A stretch of DNA of 64,000 bases from Symbioplanes lichenis. Its GTDB lineage: Bacteria > Actinomycetota > Actinomycetes > Mycobacteriales > Micromonosporaceae. This document shows positions 25,039-34,148 of this stretch, one piece after another. The notes under the pieces were generated by a model that had not been told where the DNA came from, made no database searches, and saw only the letters and a list, made by a program, of their open reading frames with translations. The stretch's first letter is position 1, and every line of letters begins with the position of its first letter. The translations under genes and the position numbers were made by a program. Location of the stretch: positions 124,001 through 188,000 of the forward strand of contig NZ_JAUZQD010000008.1 in the NCBI RefSeq assembly GCF_030709675.1. Reading direction: 5' to 3'.

Positions 25039-27357
25039 ATGACGCCGCGCGACGACGAGCCGCCGCGCCGGGGCCGTGAGCCCCGGCGCGGCGCTTCGTC
25101 AGAAGAGGGCCGGGAGAGCGGGCGCGGCTTCGGGGGCATCGGCGAGGCGCGGGCCTACACGCCGCGCGGGCGCACGGTGCGCGAGGGCGACCAGCGCACC
25201 CGGTCCCCGCGCGCCGGGCGCACCAACGACCCGTTCCGCCCGGCGCTGCAGGTGCTGGACGGCGGCCGGTCGGCCCGGGACCGGCGGCGCGGCGAGGACA
25301 CCCCGCCGCCCCGCCAGCGGGACGAAGAGCCACAAGAAAAGGGCAAGGGCGCCCGCGTACGCGCCCAGCAGTCCGACCGTGAGCGCGAACGCCAGCCCCG
25401 TCCGGCCCGCGGCGAGACGCGCTCGGGCCGGACCGAAGCGCGTTCCGGCCGTACGGAAGCCCGGCCCGGCCGGGGTGAGGCGACGCGCGCGACCGCAGGG
25501 GCCGGACGCACCCGCGCCACCGCCAACCCGCGCCGAAGCGGCGGCCCGGCCCGCAACGTGGCCCGGAACACGCGCCGGCCCGTCCCGGCGGCGCCGCCCG
25601 AGCCGCCGAAGCTCGCGAACAGCACGCGCCGGCTGCGGCTGGGCACCGTCCTCGCGCTGACGCTCTTCGCCGCGATCGGCGTACGCCTGGTGGTGTTGCA
25701 GGTCGTCGACTCGCCGGCGCAGGCGCAGAGCCTGGAGAAGCAGCGCAGCCAGCGCCTCACCGAGGTCGTCCTGCCCGCCCCGCGCGGCAGCATCCTCGAC
25801 GAGAACGGCGCCGAGCTCGCGCACAGCGTGGAGGCCCGCTACATCTACGGCGACCCGGAGATGATCGGCGACCCGGGCGCCACCGCCGCGAAGCTGTCGC
25901 CGCTGCTGGGCGTGCCGCAGTCCAAGCTGGCGACGCTCATGCAGAAGAAGAAGCGCCCCGGCGGCGGCCCGTCCCGCTTCGAGTACCTGGCCCGGGGCGT
26001 CGACGTCGCGACCGCCGATCAGATCCGCAAGCTCGACCTGGACGGCATCGGCTCGGGCCGCGACGAGGTGCGCGTGGTGCCCGGCGCCGACCTGGCCGCC
26101 AACCTCATCGGCTTCACCGGCGACAACCACACCGGCCTGGAGGGCCTCGAGGCGCGCTACGACGACCTGCTCAAGGGCACCGACGGCGAGAAGGTCTACG
26201 AGGTCGGCAACGGCGACCTGGCCAAGGAGATCCCCGGGGGCTACCGCCGGGAGACCGCCGCCAAGCCCGGCTCGTCGCTGCAGCTGACCATCAACAGCGA
26301 CCTCCAGTTCCAGGTGCAGCGCTATCTCCAGGAATACATGGAGGAGAAGAAGGCCACCATCGGCGGCGCGGTCGTGATGGACGTGCGGACCGGCGAGGTC
26401 AAGGCGCAGGCGAGCTATCCCACCTACAACGCCCAGAAGGCGCTCGACTACGACGCCAAGGACCGGGTCGACACGGTGACGAGCATCGTCTCGGACCCGG
26501 GCTCGACGCACAAGGCCTTCACCGTCGGGGCGGCGATGGAGGAGGGCCTGATCACCAAGGACTCGACGGTGACGGTCGCCCCGGCGATCAAGGTGGGCGG
26601 CACGTGGTTCCGCGACCACCACACGTTCACGACCGGGTCCAAGGTGCCGGTGAGTCAGCTGCTCGCCTACTCGTCGAACGTGGGCACGATCCAGATCGGC
26701 AAGATGCTGGGCAAGGACAAGCTCTACGAGTACCAGCAGAAGTTCGGGCTGGGCCGGCCGGCCAACGAGGGCATGCCGGCCGAGGCGGCCGGGCAGCTGC
26801 TCGCGCCGGAGGACTGGAGCGACTCGTCGTGGGGCTCGGTGCCGATCGGGTTCAGCGTCAGCGCCACCCTGATCCAGATGGCCGGCGGCTATGCCGCCAT
26901 CGCCAACGACGGCGTCTACATCCAGCCGCACCTCATCAAGGCGACCATCTCCGGCAAGGACGGCACCGTGACGCCCGCCGACCCGCCGGAGACCCACCGG
27001 GTGCTCAGCGCGTCCACGTCGCAGGACCTGCGCGAGATGATGGAGTCCGTCGTCGACGCCCAGGACGGCACGGGCACCCAGGCGGCCGTGGGCGGCTACC
27101 GCATCGCGGGCAAGACCGGCACCGGCAACAAGCCGATCGAGGGTCAGTACACCAACCACAACGCCAGCTCGTTCATCGGCATGGCCCCGGCGGAGAACCC
27201 GAGGTACGTCGTCGCGGTCTTCGCCGACGTGCCCGAGGGGACGACCGGCGGCGACGTGGCCGCCCCGGCGTTCAGCAAGATGATGGCCGCGACCCTCACC
27301 GCCTACCATGTGCCACCGTCCAGTACCCCTGCGCCGAAGTTCGACTGGATGGAATAG
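25039..27357 (+). CDS. ftsI: Septal peptidoglycan transpeptidase FtsI (PBP3, class B)
   Basis: This 772-aa class B penicillin-binding protein crosslinks septal peptidoglycan. A very long basic cytoplasmic tail of about 195 residues, rich in Arg/Gly/Pro, includes the repeat RSGRTEARSGRTEARPGR. The transmembrane helix follows (TVLALTLFAAIGVRLVVLQVV). The dimerisation region begins RGSILDENGAELAHSV. In the transpeptidase domain the active site Ser489 lies in GSTHK, the SxN motif is S545-S546-N547 and KTG is at 692-694. The tail is much longer than in E. coli PBP3, as is common in actinobacteria. A 55-base gap then separates it from a separately promoted murE. Confidence 0.95.
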   Translation: MTPRDDEPPRRGREPRRGASSEEGRESGRGFGGIGEARAYTPRGRTVREGDQRTRSPRAGRTNDPFRPALQVLDGGRSARDRRRGEDTPPPRQRDEEPQEKGKGARVRAQQSDRERERQPRPARGETRSGRTEARSGRTEARPGRGEATRATAGAGRTRATANPRRSGGPARNVARNTRRPVPAAPPEPPKLANSTRRLRLGTVLALTLFAAIGVRLVVLQVVDSPAQAQSLEKQRSQRLTEVVLPAPRGSILDENGAELAHSVEARYIYGDPEMIGDPGATAAKLSPLLGVPQSKLATLMQKKKRPGGGPSRFEYLARGVDVATADQIRKLDLDGIGSGRDEVRVVPGADLAANLIGFTGDNHTGLEGLEARYDDLLKGTDGEKVYEVGNGDLAKEIPGGYRRETAAKPGSSLQLTINSDLQFQVQRYLQEYMEEKKATIGGAVVMDVRTGEVKAQASYPTYNAQKALDYDAKDRVDTVTSIVSDPGSTHKAFTVGAAMEEGLITKDSTVTVAPAIKVGGTWFRDHHTFTTGSKVPVSQLLAYSSNVGTIQIGKMLGKDKLYEYQQKFGLGRPANEGMPAEAAGQLLAPEDWSDSSWGSVPIGFSVSATLIQMAGGYAAIANDGVYIQPHLIKATISGKDGTVTPADPPETHRVLSASTSQDLREMMESVVDAQDGTGTQAAVGGYRIAGKTGTGNKPIEGQYTNHNASSFIGMAPAENPRYVVAVFADVPEGTTGGDVAAPAFSKMMAATLTAYHVPPSSTPAPKFDWME

Positions 27358-27398
27358 CGCTCCCGTATGGCGTTCGCAACCAGAAGTCTGTGACCGGG

Positions 27399-27404
27399 TA
27401 GGGT
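27399..27404 (+). promoter_or_regulatory. -10 box of leaderless murE transcript
   Basis: The hexamer TAGGGT ends eight bases before the murE GTG at 27413, and no ribosome site is present between ftsI and murE. This is the spacing expected when transcription starts at or next to the start codon. A -35 match is not evident. It suggests an internal promoter inside the dcw cluster. Confidence 0.55.
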
Positions 27405-27412
27405 CTGACGCC

Positions 27413-28927
27413 GTGTCCGGCATTCCCCGTCCCCAGACTGTCCGGCCGTCCCGGCTGACCGACCTGGCGCGTCTGGTCGACGCCGCCGTGTCCGGCCCGG
27501 ACGCCCAGGTCACCGGCGTGACGCACGCCAGTGGCGAGGTCCGTTCCGGCGATCTCTACGCCGCCCTGCCGGGTGCCCGGCGGCACGGCGCGGAGTTCGC
27601 CGCCGCGGCGGTCGCGGCCGGTGCCGTGGCCGTCCTGACCGACCCCGGCGGGCGGGAGCTCGCGGCCGCCGCCGGGGTTCCCGTCGTCGTGGTGGACGAC
27701 CCCCGGGAGTCACTCGGTGTGATCGCCTCGGCGGTCTACGGCAACCCGGCCGAGCGATTGACGATCATCGGGCTCACCGGCACGGCCGGCAAGACCTCGA
27801 CGGCGTACCTCGTCGAGTCGGGCCTGCGCGCCGCGGGCCTCAAGACCGGCCTGATCGGCACGGTGGAGACCCGCATCGGCGACTCGGTGGTCAAGAGCTC
27901 GCGCACCACGCCCGAGGCGACCGACCTGCACGCGATCCTGGCCGCCGCCGTCGAGCAGGGCGTCACCGCCGTGGTCATGGAGGTCTCCAGCCACGCGCTG
28001 GTCATGGGCCGGGTCGGCGGCGTGCGGTTCACGGTGGGCGGCTACACCAACTTCGGCCAGGACCACCTCGACTTCCACGCGGACTCGGCCGAGTACTTCG
28101 CGGCCAAGGCGCGCCTCTTCGACGGCCGCTGCCGCTTCGAGGTGCTCAACGCCGACGACGCCGCGCTGCGGCCGCTCTTCAAGCCGGCCACGATCAGCTA
28201 CTCGGCGGCCGGCGACACCGCGGCCACCTGGTCCGCCTCGGACGTCACGGTGGACGGTGCGGGGCAGCGCTTCACCGCGCACGGGCCCGCTGGTCCCGTA
28301 CCGGCGGGGGTGGCTCTTCCGGGTCTGCACAACGTGGCGAACGCCCTGCTGGCCCTGGCCGGTCTCGTCGCCGCCGGCATCGACCCGCGGGTGGCCGCGG
28401 ACGGCATCGCGGCGTGCCCGGGCGTGCCCGGCCGGCTGGAGCGCGTCGACGCCCCCGGCGAGGTGCTCGGCGTCGTCGACTACGCGCACAAGCCCGACGC
28501 GATCGTGGCCGCCCTGGCCGCCCTGCGCGAGCTGGCGACGGCCCGCGGCGGCAGCCTGGTCTGCGTCATCGGGGCGGGCGGCGACCGCGACCGGGGCAAG
28601 CGGCCGCTGATGGGCGCCGCCGCCGCGCGCGGCGCCGACGTGGTCGTGGTGACCGACGACAACCCGCGCACCGAGGACCCGGCGGCCGTGCGCGCCGCGG
28701 TCCGGCGGGGGGCGGAGGAGGCCGGCGCGCCGGCGAAGATCATCGAGGTGGCGGGCCGCCGGGCCGCCATCGACGAGGCGGTACGACTGGCCGGCCCCGG
28801 CGACGTCGTGGCCGTCCTCGGCAAGGGACACGAGCGGGGCCAGGAGGTGAACGGCGAGGTGCTGCCGTTCGACGACCGCATCGAGCTGGCCGCGGCCCTG
28901 ACCGCGAGCTTGGGAGGAACGCAGTGA
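27413..28927 (+). CDS. murE: UDP-MurNAc-tripeptide synthetase MurE
   Basis: This 504-aa Mur ligase adds the third stem residue. The ATP loop GLTGTAGKTSTAYL is near residues 117-130. The motif DDNPRTEDP identifies the subtype that adds meso-diaminopimelate, since lysine-adding enzymes lack DNPR. The HxxDHLDFH region and the C-terminal GKGHE are also present. GTG 27413 is chosen by the -10 box TAGGGT eight bases upstream and the fit to the family N-terminus (PSRLTDLARLVDAAV). The stop overlaps the murF GTG by four bases. Confidence 0.95.
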   Translation: MSGIPRPQTVRPSRLTDLARLVDAAVSGPDAQVTGVTHASGEVRSGDLYAALPGARRHGAEFAAAAVAAGAVAVLTDPGGRELAAAAGVPVVVVDDPRESLGVIASAVYGNPAERLTIIGLTGTAGKTSTAYLVESGLRAAGLKTGLIGTVETRIGDSVVKSSRTTPEATDLHAILAAAVEQGVTAVVMEVSSHALVMGRVGGVRFTVGGYTNFGQDHLDFHADSAEYFAAKARLFDGRCRFEVLNADDAALRPLFKPATISYSAAGDTAATWSASDVTVDGAGQRFTAHGPAGPVPAGVALPGLHNVANALLALAGLVAAGIDPRVAADGIAACPGVPGRLERVDAPGEVLGVVDYAHKPDAIVAALAALRELATARGGSLVCVIGAGGDRDRGKRPLMGAAAARGADVVVVTDDNPRTEDPAAVRAAVRRGAEEAGAPAKIIEVAGRRAAIDEAVRLAGPGDVVAVLGKGHERGQEVNGEVLPFDDRIELAAALTASLGGTQ

Positions 28928-30318
28928 TCCGGATGACGCTGGCGGAGATCGCCACGATCACCGGCGGGACGCTGGTCAACGCCGGCCCGGACGCCACGGT
29001 GACCGGGCCCGTCGAGTACGACACGCGGCTGCTGGAGCCCGGCGGCCTGTTCGTCGCCTTCGCCGGCGAGCGCGTCGACGGCCACGACTTCGTCGCCGGT
29101 GCCGTGGCGGCGGGCGCCGCCGGTTACCTCGGGACGCGCGACGTCGGTCAGCCCGGCGTGGTCGTCGCCGAGCCGCTGGAGGCGCTGGCCACGCTCGCGT
29201 CGGCGGTGGTCGGGCGGCTGAGCGAGCTGACCGTGGTCGGGCTCACCGGCTCGTCGGGCAAGACCACGACCAAGGACTACGTCGGGCAGCTGCTGAGCAA
29301 GCTGGGACCGACCGTGGCGCCGGCCGGGTCGCTCAACAACGAGCTCGGGTTCCCGTACACCGTGCTGAAGGCCACGACCGAGACGCGCTTCCTGGTGCTG
29401 GAGATGGGCGCGCGGGCGGTCGGCCACATTGCCTACCTGACCGGCATCGCGCACCCGCGGATCGGGCTGGTCCTCAACGTCGGCGCGGCGCACATCGGCA
29501 AGTTCGGCTCGGTCGAGGGCACCGCCCGGGCCAAGGGCGAGCTGGTCGAGGGGCTGCCGGCCGAGGGGCTGGCGGTGCTCAACGCCGACGATCCGCTGGT
29601 CGCCGCGATGGCGTCGCGGACCCAGGCGCGGGTCGTGCTCACGGGCGAGTCCGCCGCCGCGACGGTACGCGCCGAGAACGTGACCGTGGACGAGCGCGGG
29701 CGGGCGGCGTACACCCTCGTCACGCCGGACGGCCGCGTGCCGGTGCGGCTGCGGGTGGCCGGGCGGCACCAGGTCGCCAACACCCTCGCGGCGGCCGCCG
29801 CGGCCCTCGAGGCCGGCCTCCCGGTCGAGGCCGTGGCCGAGGCGCTGGGCGAGGTGACCATCAAGTCCGAGCGGCGGATGGACGTCTTCGAGCGGCCCGA
29901 CGGCGTGACGGTGATCGACGACTCGTACAACGCGAACACGTCCTCCACGACCGCGGCGCTGCACGCGCTGGCCGCCATGGGCCGGGAGCGGCGCATGGTC
30001 GCGGTGCTGGGTTACATGGCCGAGCTCGGTGACGAAGAGGTCAGCGGGCACGAGGAGGTGGGCCGGCTCGCCGCGGAGCTGGGCGTCGGCCGGCTGGTGG
30101 CCGTGGCGGAAGCTGCTCCGGCGGTGCTGGACGGCGCGGCTCGCGTACCGGAATGGAAGGGTGAGGCGATCGCGGCGGCCGACCAGGACGCGGCGATCGA
30201 GGCGGTCATGGGTGATCTGCGGCCGGGCGACATCGTGCTCGTCAAGGCGTCGCGGTACCGGACGTGGAAAGTGGCGGACGCGCTGCGCGCCGACGCCGCC
30301 GGGGAGGTTGGCCCGTGA
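28924..30318 (+). CDS. murF: UDP-MurNAc-tripeptide--D-Ala-D-Ala ligase MurF
   Basis: This 464-aa Mur ligase adds the D-Ala-D-Ala dipeptide to complete the pentapeptide. The ATP loop GLTGSSGKTTTKDY is near residues 103-116. The family motifs SLNNELGFPYT and VIDDSYNANTSS are intact, followed by the C-terminal domain with VAVLGYMAELG. GTG 28924 overlaps the murE stop (GTGA) and follows GGAGGA at 28913-28918. The stop overlaps the mraY GTG by four bases, so murE, murF and mraY should be translated as one coupled set. Confidence 0.95.
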   Translation: MIRMTLAEIATITGGTLVNAGPDATVTGPVEYDTRLLEPGGLFVAFAGERVDGHDFVAGAVAAGAAGYLGTRDVGQPGVVVAEPLEALATLASAVVGRLSELTVVGLTGSSGKTTTKDYVGQLLSKLGPTVAPAGSLNNELGFPYTVLKATTETRFLVLEMGARAVGHIAYLTGIAHPRIGLVLNVGAAHIGKFGSVEGTARAKGELVEGLPAEGLAVLNADDPLVAAMASRTQARVVLTGESAAATVRAENVTVDERGRAAYTLVTPDGRVPVRLRVAGRHQVANTLAAAAAALEAGLPVEAVAEALGEVTIKSERRMDVFERPDGVTVIDDSYNANTSSTTAALHALAAMGRERRMVAVLGYMAELGDEEVSGHEEVGRLAAELGVGRLVAVAEAAPAVLDGAARVPEWKGEAIAAADQDAAIEAVMGDLRPGDIVLVKASRYRTWKVADALRADAAGEVGP

Positions 30319-31412
30319 GGGCAGTCATCGTCGCGGCCGCGGTCGCGTTCATCATCTCGTTGTTCGGCACGCCGGTCGCCATCCGGGTGTTCACGGCGCT
30401 CAAGGCCGGGCAGCCGATCCGGACGCTGGGCCCGCAGACCCACCAGGGCAAGCGGGGCACGCCCACGATGGGTGGCGTGGCGTTCATCATCGCCACGGTG
30501 CTCGCCTACGTGGCCGGGCACGTGGCACTGACCACGCTCCCGGAGCAGCAGATCGCCCAGGTGCCGCCGACGATGACGGCGCTGGTGCTGCTCGGCCTGT
30601 TCGTCTTCTGCGGGGCGGTCGGCTTCCTCGACGACTTCCTCAAGGTCCGCCTCAAGCACTCCGGCGGCCTCAGCGCGCGCAGCAAGCTGCTCGGCCAGCT
30701 CCTGGTCGGCGGGGGGCTCGGCGTCGCGGCCCTGTACGTCCCGAGCACCAACGGCGAGACGGTGGCGAGCACCTCCATCTCGTTCATCCGCGACATCAGC
30801 TTCCTCGACGTCGGCAAGGTCGGCTCGGTCATCGTCTTCGTCTTCGTGATCATGTCGATGTCCAACGGCGTGAACCTCACCGACGGCCTCGACGGCCTGG
30901 CCACCGGCGCCTCGATCCTGGTGCTGGGGGCCTACGCGCTGATCGGCTTCTGGCAGTACCGGCACTGGTGCGGTGACATCAACTACCAGGGCGCGTACTG
31001 CTACGAGGTCCGGGACCCGCTGGAGATCGCCCTGATCGCGGCGGCCGCGGCGGGCGCCTGCGTGGGCTTCCTGTGGTGGAACACCTCGCCGGCGCGGATC
31101 TTCATGGGCGACACCGGCGCGCTGGGCCTGGGCGGCCTGATCGGCGGGCTCGCGATGGCGACCCGGACGACGCTGCTGTCGATCATCATCGGCGGCCTGT
31201 TCGTCATCATCACGATGTCCGTCGTGATCCAGATCATCTCGTTCAAGACCACGGGCAAGCGCGTCTTCCGGATGTCGCCGCTGCAGCACCACTTCGAGCT
31301 CGCCGGCTGGAGCGAGGTCAACATCGTGGTCCGCTTCTGGATCGTCGCCGGCATCTGCGTCGCCATCGGTCTCGGTCTCTTCTACAGCGACTTCCTGGCG
31401 ACAATGGGATAG
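30315..31412 (+). CDS. mraY: Phospho-MurNAc-pentapeptide transferase MraY
   Basis: This 365-aa polytopic membrane enzyme makes lipid I from UDP-MurNAc-pentapeptide and undecaprenyl phosphate. It has about ten transmembrane segments. The signatures THQGKRGTPTMGG, the aspartate pair in GFLDDFLKVR, NLTDGLDGLATG and the late histidine motif LQHHFELAGWSE are all present. GTG 30315 overlaps the murF stop. After its stop there is a strong hairpin and then ftsW; the murD gene usually found here is missing. Confidence 0.96.
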   Translation: MRAVIVAAAVAFIISLFGTPVAIRVFTALKAGQPIRTLGPQTHQGKRGTPTMGGVAFIIATVLAYVAGHVALTTLPEQQIAQVPPTMTALVLLGLFVFCGAVGFLDDFLKVRLKHSGGLSARSKLLGQLLVGGGLGVAALYVPSTNGETVASTSISFIRDISFLDVGKVGSVIVFVFVIMSMSNGVNLTDGLDGLATGASILVLGAYALIGFWQYRHWCGDINYQGAYCYEVRDPLEIALIAAAAAGACVGFLWWNTSPARIFMGDTGALGLGGLIGGLAMATRTTLLSIIIGGLFVIITMSVVIQIISFKTTGKRVFRMSPLQHHFELAGWSEVNIVVRFWIVAGICVAIGLGLFYSDFLATMG

Positions 31413-31420
31413 ATCTCCTC

Positions 31421-31456
31421 CGACACGCCCGGCTCCTCCCGGGGCCGGGCGTGTCG
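31421..31456 (+). terminator. Strong hairpin between mraY and ftsW
   Basis: A perfect 13-bp stem, CGACACGCCCGGC (31421-31433) with GCCGGGCGTGTCG (31444-31456), and a ten-base loop fill almost the whole 51-bp gap. There is no T tract. It starts nine bases after the mraY stop and ends eight bases before the ftsW ATG. It may end the mraY transcript or limit readthrough into ftsW. Confidence 0.65.
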
Positions 31457-31463
31457 CGCCACC

Positions 31464-32996
31464 ATGATGGGTGGCATGGGGGAGGACAAGCCTGAGTCCC
31501 GGACCACGGTCACCGTGTCGCCGGCCGCGACCGTGCAGCCCGCGCCGGCGGCGGTCCCGCCGAGGACGCTGAGCCAGCAGCTGCTGCCGGCCGTGCACGG
31601 GCTGCTCGCGCGGCCCCTGTCGTCCTACTACCTGTTGATCGCGAGCGCCGGGCTGCTGCTGGTCATCGGGCTCACCATGGTCTTCTCGGCGACGAGTGTG
31701 AAGGCGTACGCGGAGGACGGCAACGCCTTCACCGCCGTGGGCAATCAGGCGATCTTCGCCGTCCTCGGCTTCCTCGGCTTCTGGGTGTGCCAGCGGCTGC
31801 CCGCGAGCACCCTGCGCTTCCTCGGCGTCTACATCCTCGGCGCGGCGGTGGCCTTGCTGCTCCTGCTGGACCTGGTGTGGGCGCTCGGCTCGGTGGGCGT
31901 GCTGCCCCGGGACTCCGTGAACGAGACCGTCACCGCCGGCCCCATCACCGCGCACCTGCTCTGGCTCTACATCGGCCCGATCGGCCTGCAGCCCGCCGAG
32001 TTCGTCAAGTTCGGCGTGGTGCTCTGGGGCGCCGACGTCATCGCGCGCAAGGGCGCCGCGCTGGGCTACTGGCGCGAGCTGTCCATGCCGCTCTTCCCGG
32101 TGGTCGGCGTGCTGTTCGTGCTCGTCGGCTACAACGACCTGGGCACCATGCTGGTGCTGCTGTCGCTGATCGTCGGGTTGCTGTGGGCGGCGGGGGTGCG
32201 GACCAAGGTCTTCGCCGCGCTCGGCGTGCTCGGTCTGGCCGGCATCGGCCTGCTGGTCGCCGCGGCGTCGCGGGGCGCGGGCTCCGGCGTCGCGGGCGAG
32301 GAGAACTACCGCCTGCTGCGCCTCACCATGTGGCTCAAGATGCCGGAGAACTGCGACCTGGGCTACTGCTACCAGATCCTGCAGGCGCGGTCGGCCATCC
32401 ACGAGGGCGGCTGGTTCGGCGTCGGGCTGGGCAAGAGCGCGCTCAAGTGGAACTGGCTGCCGGCCGCCGACAACGACTTCATCTACGCCGTCGTCGCCGA
32501 GGAGCTGGGCGTGATCGGCTGCATGGTCATCGCGGTGCTGTTCGCCGTGCTGGCCTACACCGGCTTCCGGATCGCCCGGCGCGTCGACGACCCGTGGCGG
32601 CGGCTGGCGGCGACGGGGATCACCACCTGGCTGGTGGCCCAGGCGGTCATCAACATGGGCGGCGTGATCGGCCTGCTGCCGCTGACCGGCGTGCCGCTGC
32701 CGCTCATCTCCTCGGGCGGCAGCGCGCTCATCGTCACGATGGCGGCACTGGGCGTACTGGCGGCCTGTGCCCGCTCGGAACCCGACGCGGCGCGGGCCCT
32801 GCACGCCCGTCCGGCCGCCCGATGGGTACGGCTACTCTGGGCCCCGCTGCCGCCGCTTCCCCCGCCGCGGCGGCCCGGTCCGTCGCGTCCTCCGGTCGCC
32901 CGGGCCTCGTCCGTGAGGGGGGCGAGTTCGTCCGTGAAGGGGGACTCGTCGGCGAGGGGGGCGAGTTCGTCCCTGAAGGGACAGAGGAGGCGGTAA
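31464..32996 (+). CDS. ftsW: Septal peptidoglycan glycosyltransferase FtsW
   Basis: This 510-aa SEDS-family polymerase acts with FtsI. About ten transmembrane segments run from residue 50 to 435. Family motifs include YNDLGTMLVLL, the loop around DFIYAVVAEELGVIG and VPLPLISSGGSALI. The C-terminal 75 residues are cytoplasmic and Pro/Arg/Ser-rich, with a 39-bp tandem duplication near the end. ATG 31464 lacks a ribosome site and lies close to the preceding hairpin; ATG 31467 and 31476 are alternatives. The stop shares one base with the murG ATG (TAATG). Confidence 0.94.
   Translation: MMGGMGEDKPESRTTVTVSPAATVQPAPAAVPPRTLSQQLLPAVHGLLARPLSSYYLLIASAGLLLVIGLTMVFSATSVKAYAEDGNAFTAVGNQAIFAVLGFLGFWVCQRLPASTLRFLGVYILGAAVALLLLLDLVWALGSVGVLPRDSVNETVTAGPITAHLLWLYIGPIGLQPAEFVKFGVVLWGADVIARKGAALGYWRELSMPLFPVVGVLFVLVGYNDLGTMLVLLSLIVGLLWAAGVRTKVFAALGVLGLAGIGLLVAAASRGAGSGVAGEENYRLLRLTMWLKMPENCDLGYCYQILQARSAIHEGGWFGVGLGKSALKWNWLPAADNDFIYAVVAEELGVIGCMVIAVLFAVLAYTGFRIARRVDDPWRRLAATGITTWLVAQAVINMGGVIGLLPLTGVPLPLISSGGSALIVTMAALGVLAACARSEPDAARALHARPAARWVRLLWAPLPPLPPPRRPGPSRPPVARASSVRGASSSVKGDSSARGASSSLKGQRRR
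32904..32981 (+). repeat. 39-bp tandem duplication in the ftsW 3' end
   Basis: Two adjacent 39-bp units at 32904-32942 and 32943-32981 share the core GGGGGGCGAGTTCGTCC. They are read in frame as ASSVRGASSSVKG and DSSARGASSSLKG. The repeat sits just before the murG ribosome site GAGGAGG. It gives a basic, serine-rich cytoplasmic tail whose copy number may differ between strains. Confidence 0.75.
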
Positions 32997-34108
32997 TGGC
33001 ACTGCTGCGGTCGGTCGTGCTCGCCGGGGGAGGCACCGGCGGTCACATCTACCCGCTGCTCGCCTTCGCCGACGCGCTCCGCCGCCACTTCCCCGAGGTG
33101 CGGATCACCACCCTCGGCAGCCCCAAGGGCATGGAGAACGACCTGATCCCGCCGGCCGGCTACGACCTGCGCGTGATCCCGGCGTTCCAGCTCCCGCGCG
33201 CGATCAACCTCGATCTGCTGCGCACCCCCGACCGGATGTACAAGTCGGCCCACGCGGCCGGGCTGATCGTCGACGAGGTGGGGGCCGACGTGGTGGTCGG
33301 CTTCGGCGGCTACGTGTCGGTGCCCGCCTATCTCGCGGCGTGGCGCCGGGACCTCCCGATCGTCATCCACGAGGTGAACGTGCCGCCCGGCGTCGCCAAC
33401 CGGATGGGCATGCGCTTCACGAAGAACGTGGCGGTCGGCTTCCCGGGCCAGCCGGAGGCGGTGGAGTCGCTCAAGGATGCGCGCGTGGTGGGCGTACCGT
33501 TGCGGACCGCCCTCACCCGCATGGACCGTGCCGCCCTCCGCCCGCAGGCGTTGCAGCACTTCGGGCTCCGCCCCGACCTGCCGGTGCTCTTCGTCTCCGG
33601 CGGCTCCTCGGGCGCGCGGTCGATCAACCTGGCGGTCGCCGCGGCGGCGAAGAAGATCACCCACGCCGGCGTCCAGGTGCTGCACGTGCAGGGCGGCCGC
33701 AACGATCCGTTCGAGGTGCCGGGCGACCTGCCGGTACCGTACGTCGTCGTGCCCTACCTGTCGGACATGGAGCTCGGCTACGCCGCCGCCGACCTGATGC
33801 TGTGCCGGGGCGGGGCGATCACGGTGGCCGAGACCACCGCGCTGGGCATGCCCGCGGTGTACGTGCCCTACCCGCACAGCAACCAGGAGCAGAAGCGCAA
33901 CGCGCTGCCGGTCGTCGAGTCCGGTGGTGGCCTGCTCGTCGACGACGGCGAGATGACGCCGGAGTGGGTCGAGCGCACGATCATCCCCCTCGCCCTGGAC
34001 TCCTCGCAGCTGGCCACGATGGGGGCGGCCGCGGCGGGCCAAGGCCGGCGCGATGGCGACGAGGCGCTGCTCGACTTCGTGTGCGAGGCCGTGGCGGCCT
34101 CCCGATGA
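32996..34108 (+). CDS. murG: Lipid II synthase MurG
   Basis: This 370-aa GT-B glycosyltransferase adds GlcNAc to lipid I at the inner membrane face. The N-terminal glycine motif LAGGGTGGHIYPLLA, GFGGYVSVPAYLAAW, HEVNVPPGVANR, SGGSSGARSIN and the UDP-GlcNAc site GGAITVAETTALGMPAVYVPYPHSNQ are complete, including the final HxxNQEQKRNA. ATG 32996 follows GAGGAGG (32984-32990). A 40-base gap leads to murC. Confidence 0.96.
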   Translation: MALLRSVVLAGGGTGGHIYPLLAFADALRRHFPEVRITTLGSPKGMENDLIPPAGYDLRVIPAFQLPRAINLDLLRTPDRMYKSAHAAGLIVDEVGADVVVGFGGYVSVPAYLAAWRRDLPIVIHEVNVPPGVANRMGMRFTKNVAVGFPGQPEAVESLKDARVVGVPLRTALTRMDRAALRPQALQHFGLRPDLPVLFVSGGSSGARSINLAVAAAAKKITHAGVQVLHVQGGRNDPFEVPGDLPVPYVVVPYLSDMELGYAAADLMLCRGGAITVAETTALGMPAVYVPYPHSNQEQKRNALPVVESGGGLLVDDGEMTPEWVERTIIPLALDSSQLATMGAAAAGQGRRDGDEALLDFVCEAVAASR

Positions 34109-34148
34109 CCCTTCCCGCGATCCTTCCCGTGAGCATGAGAGGTGCCCT

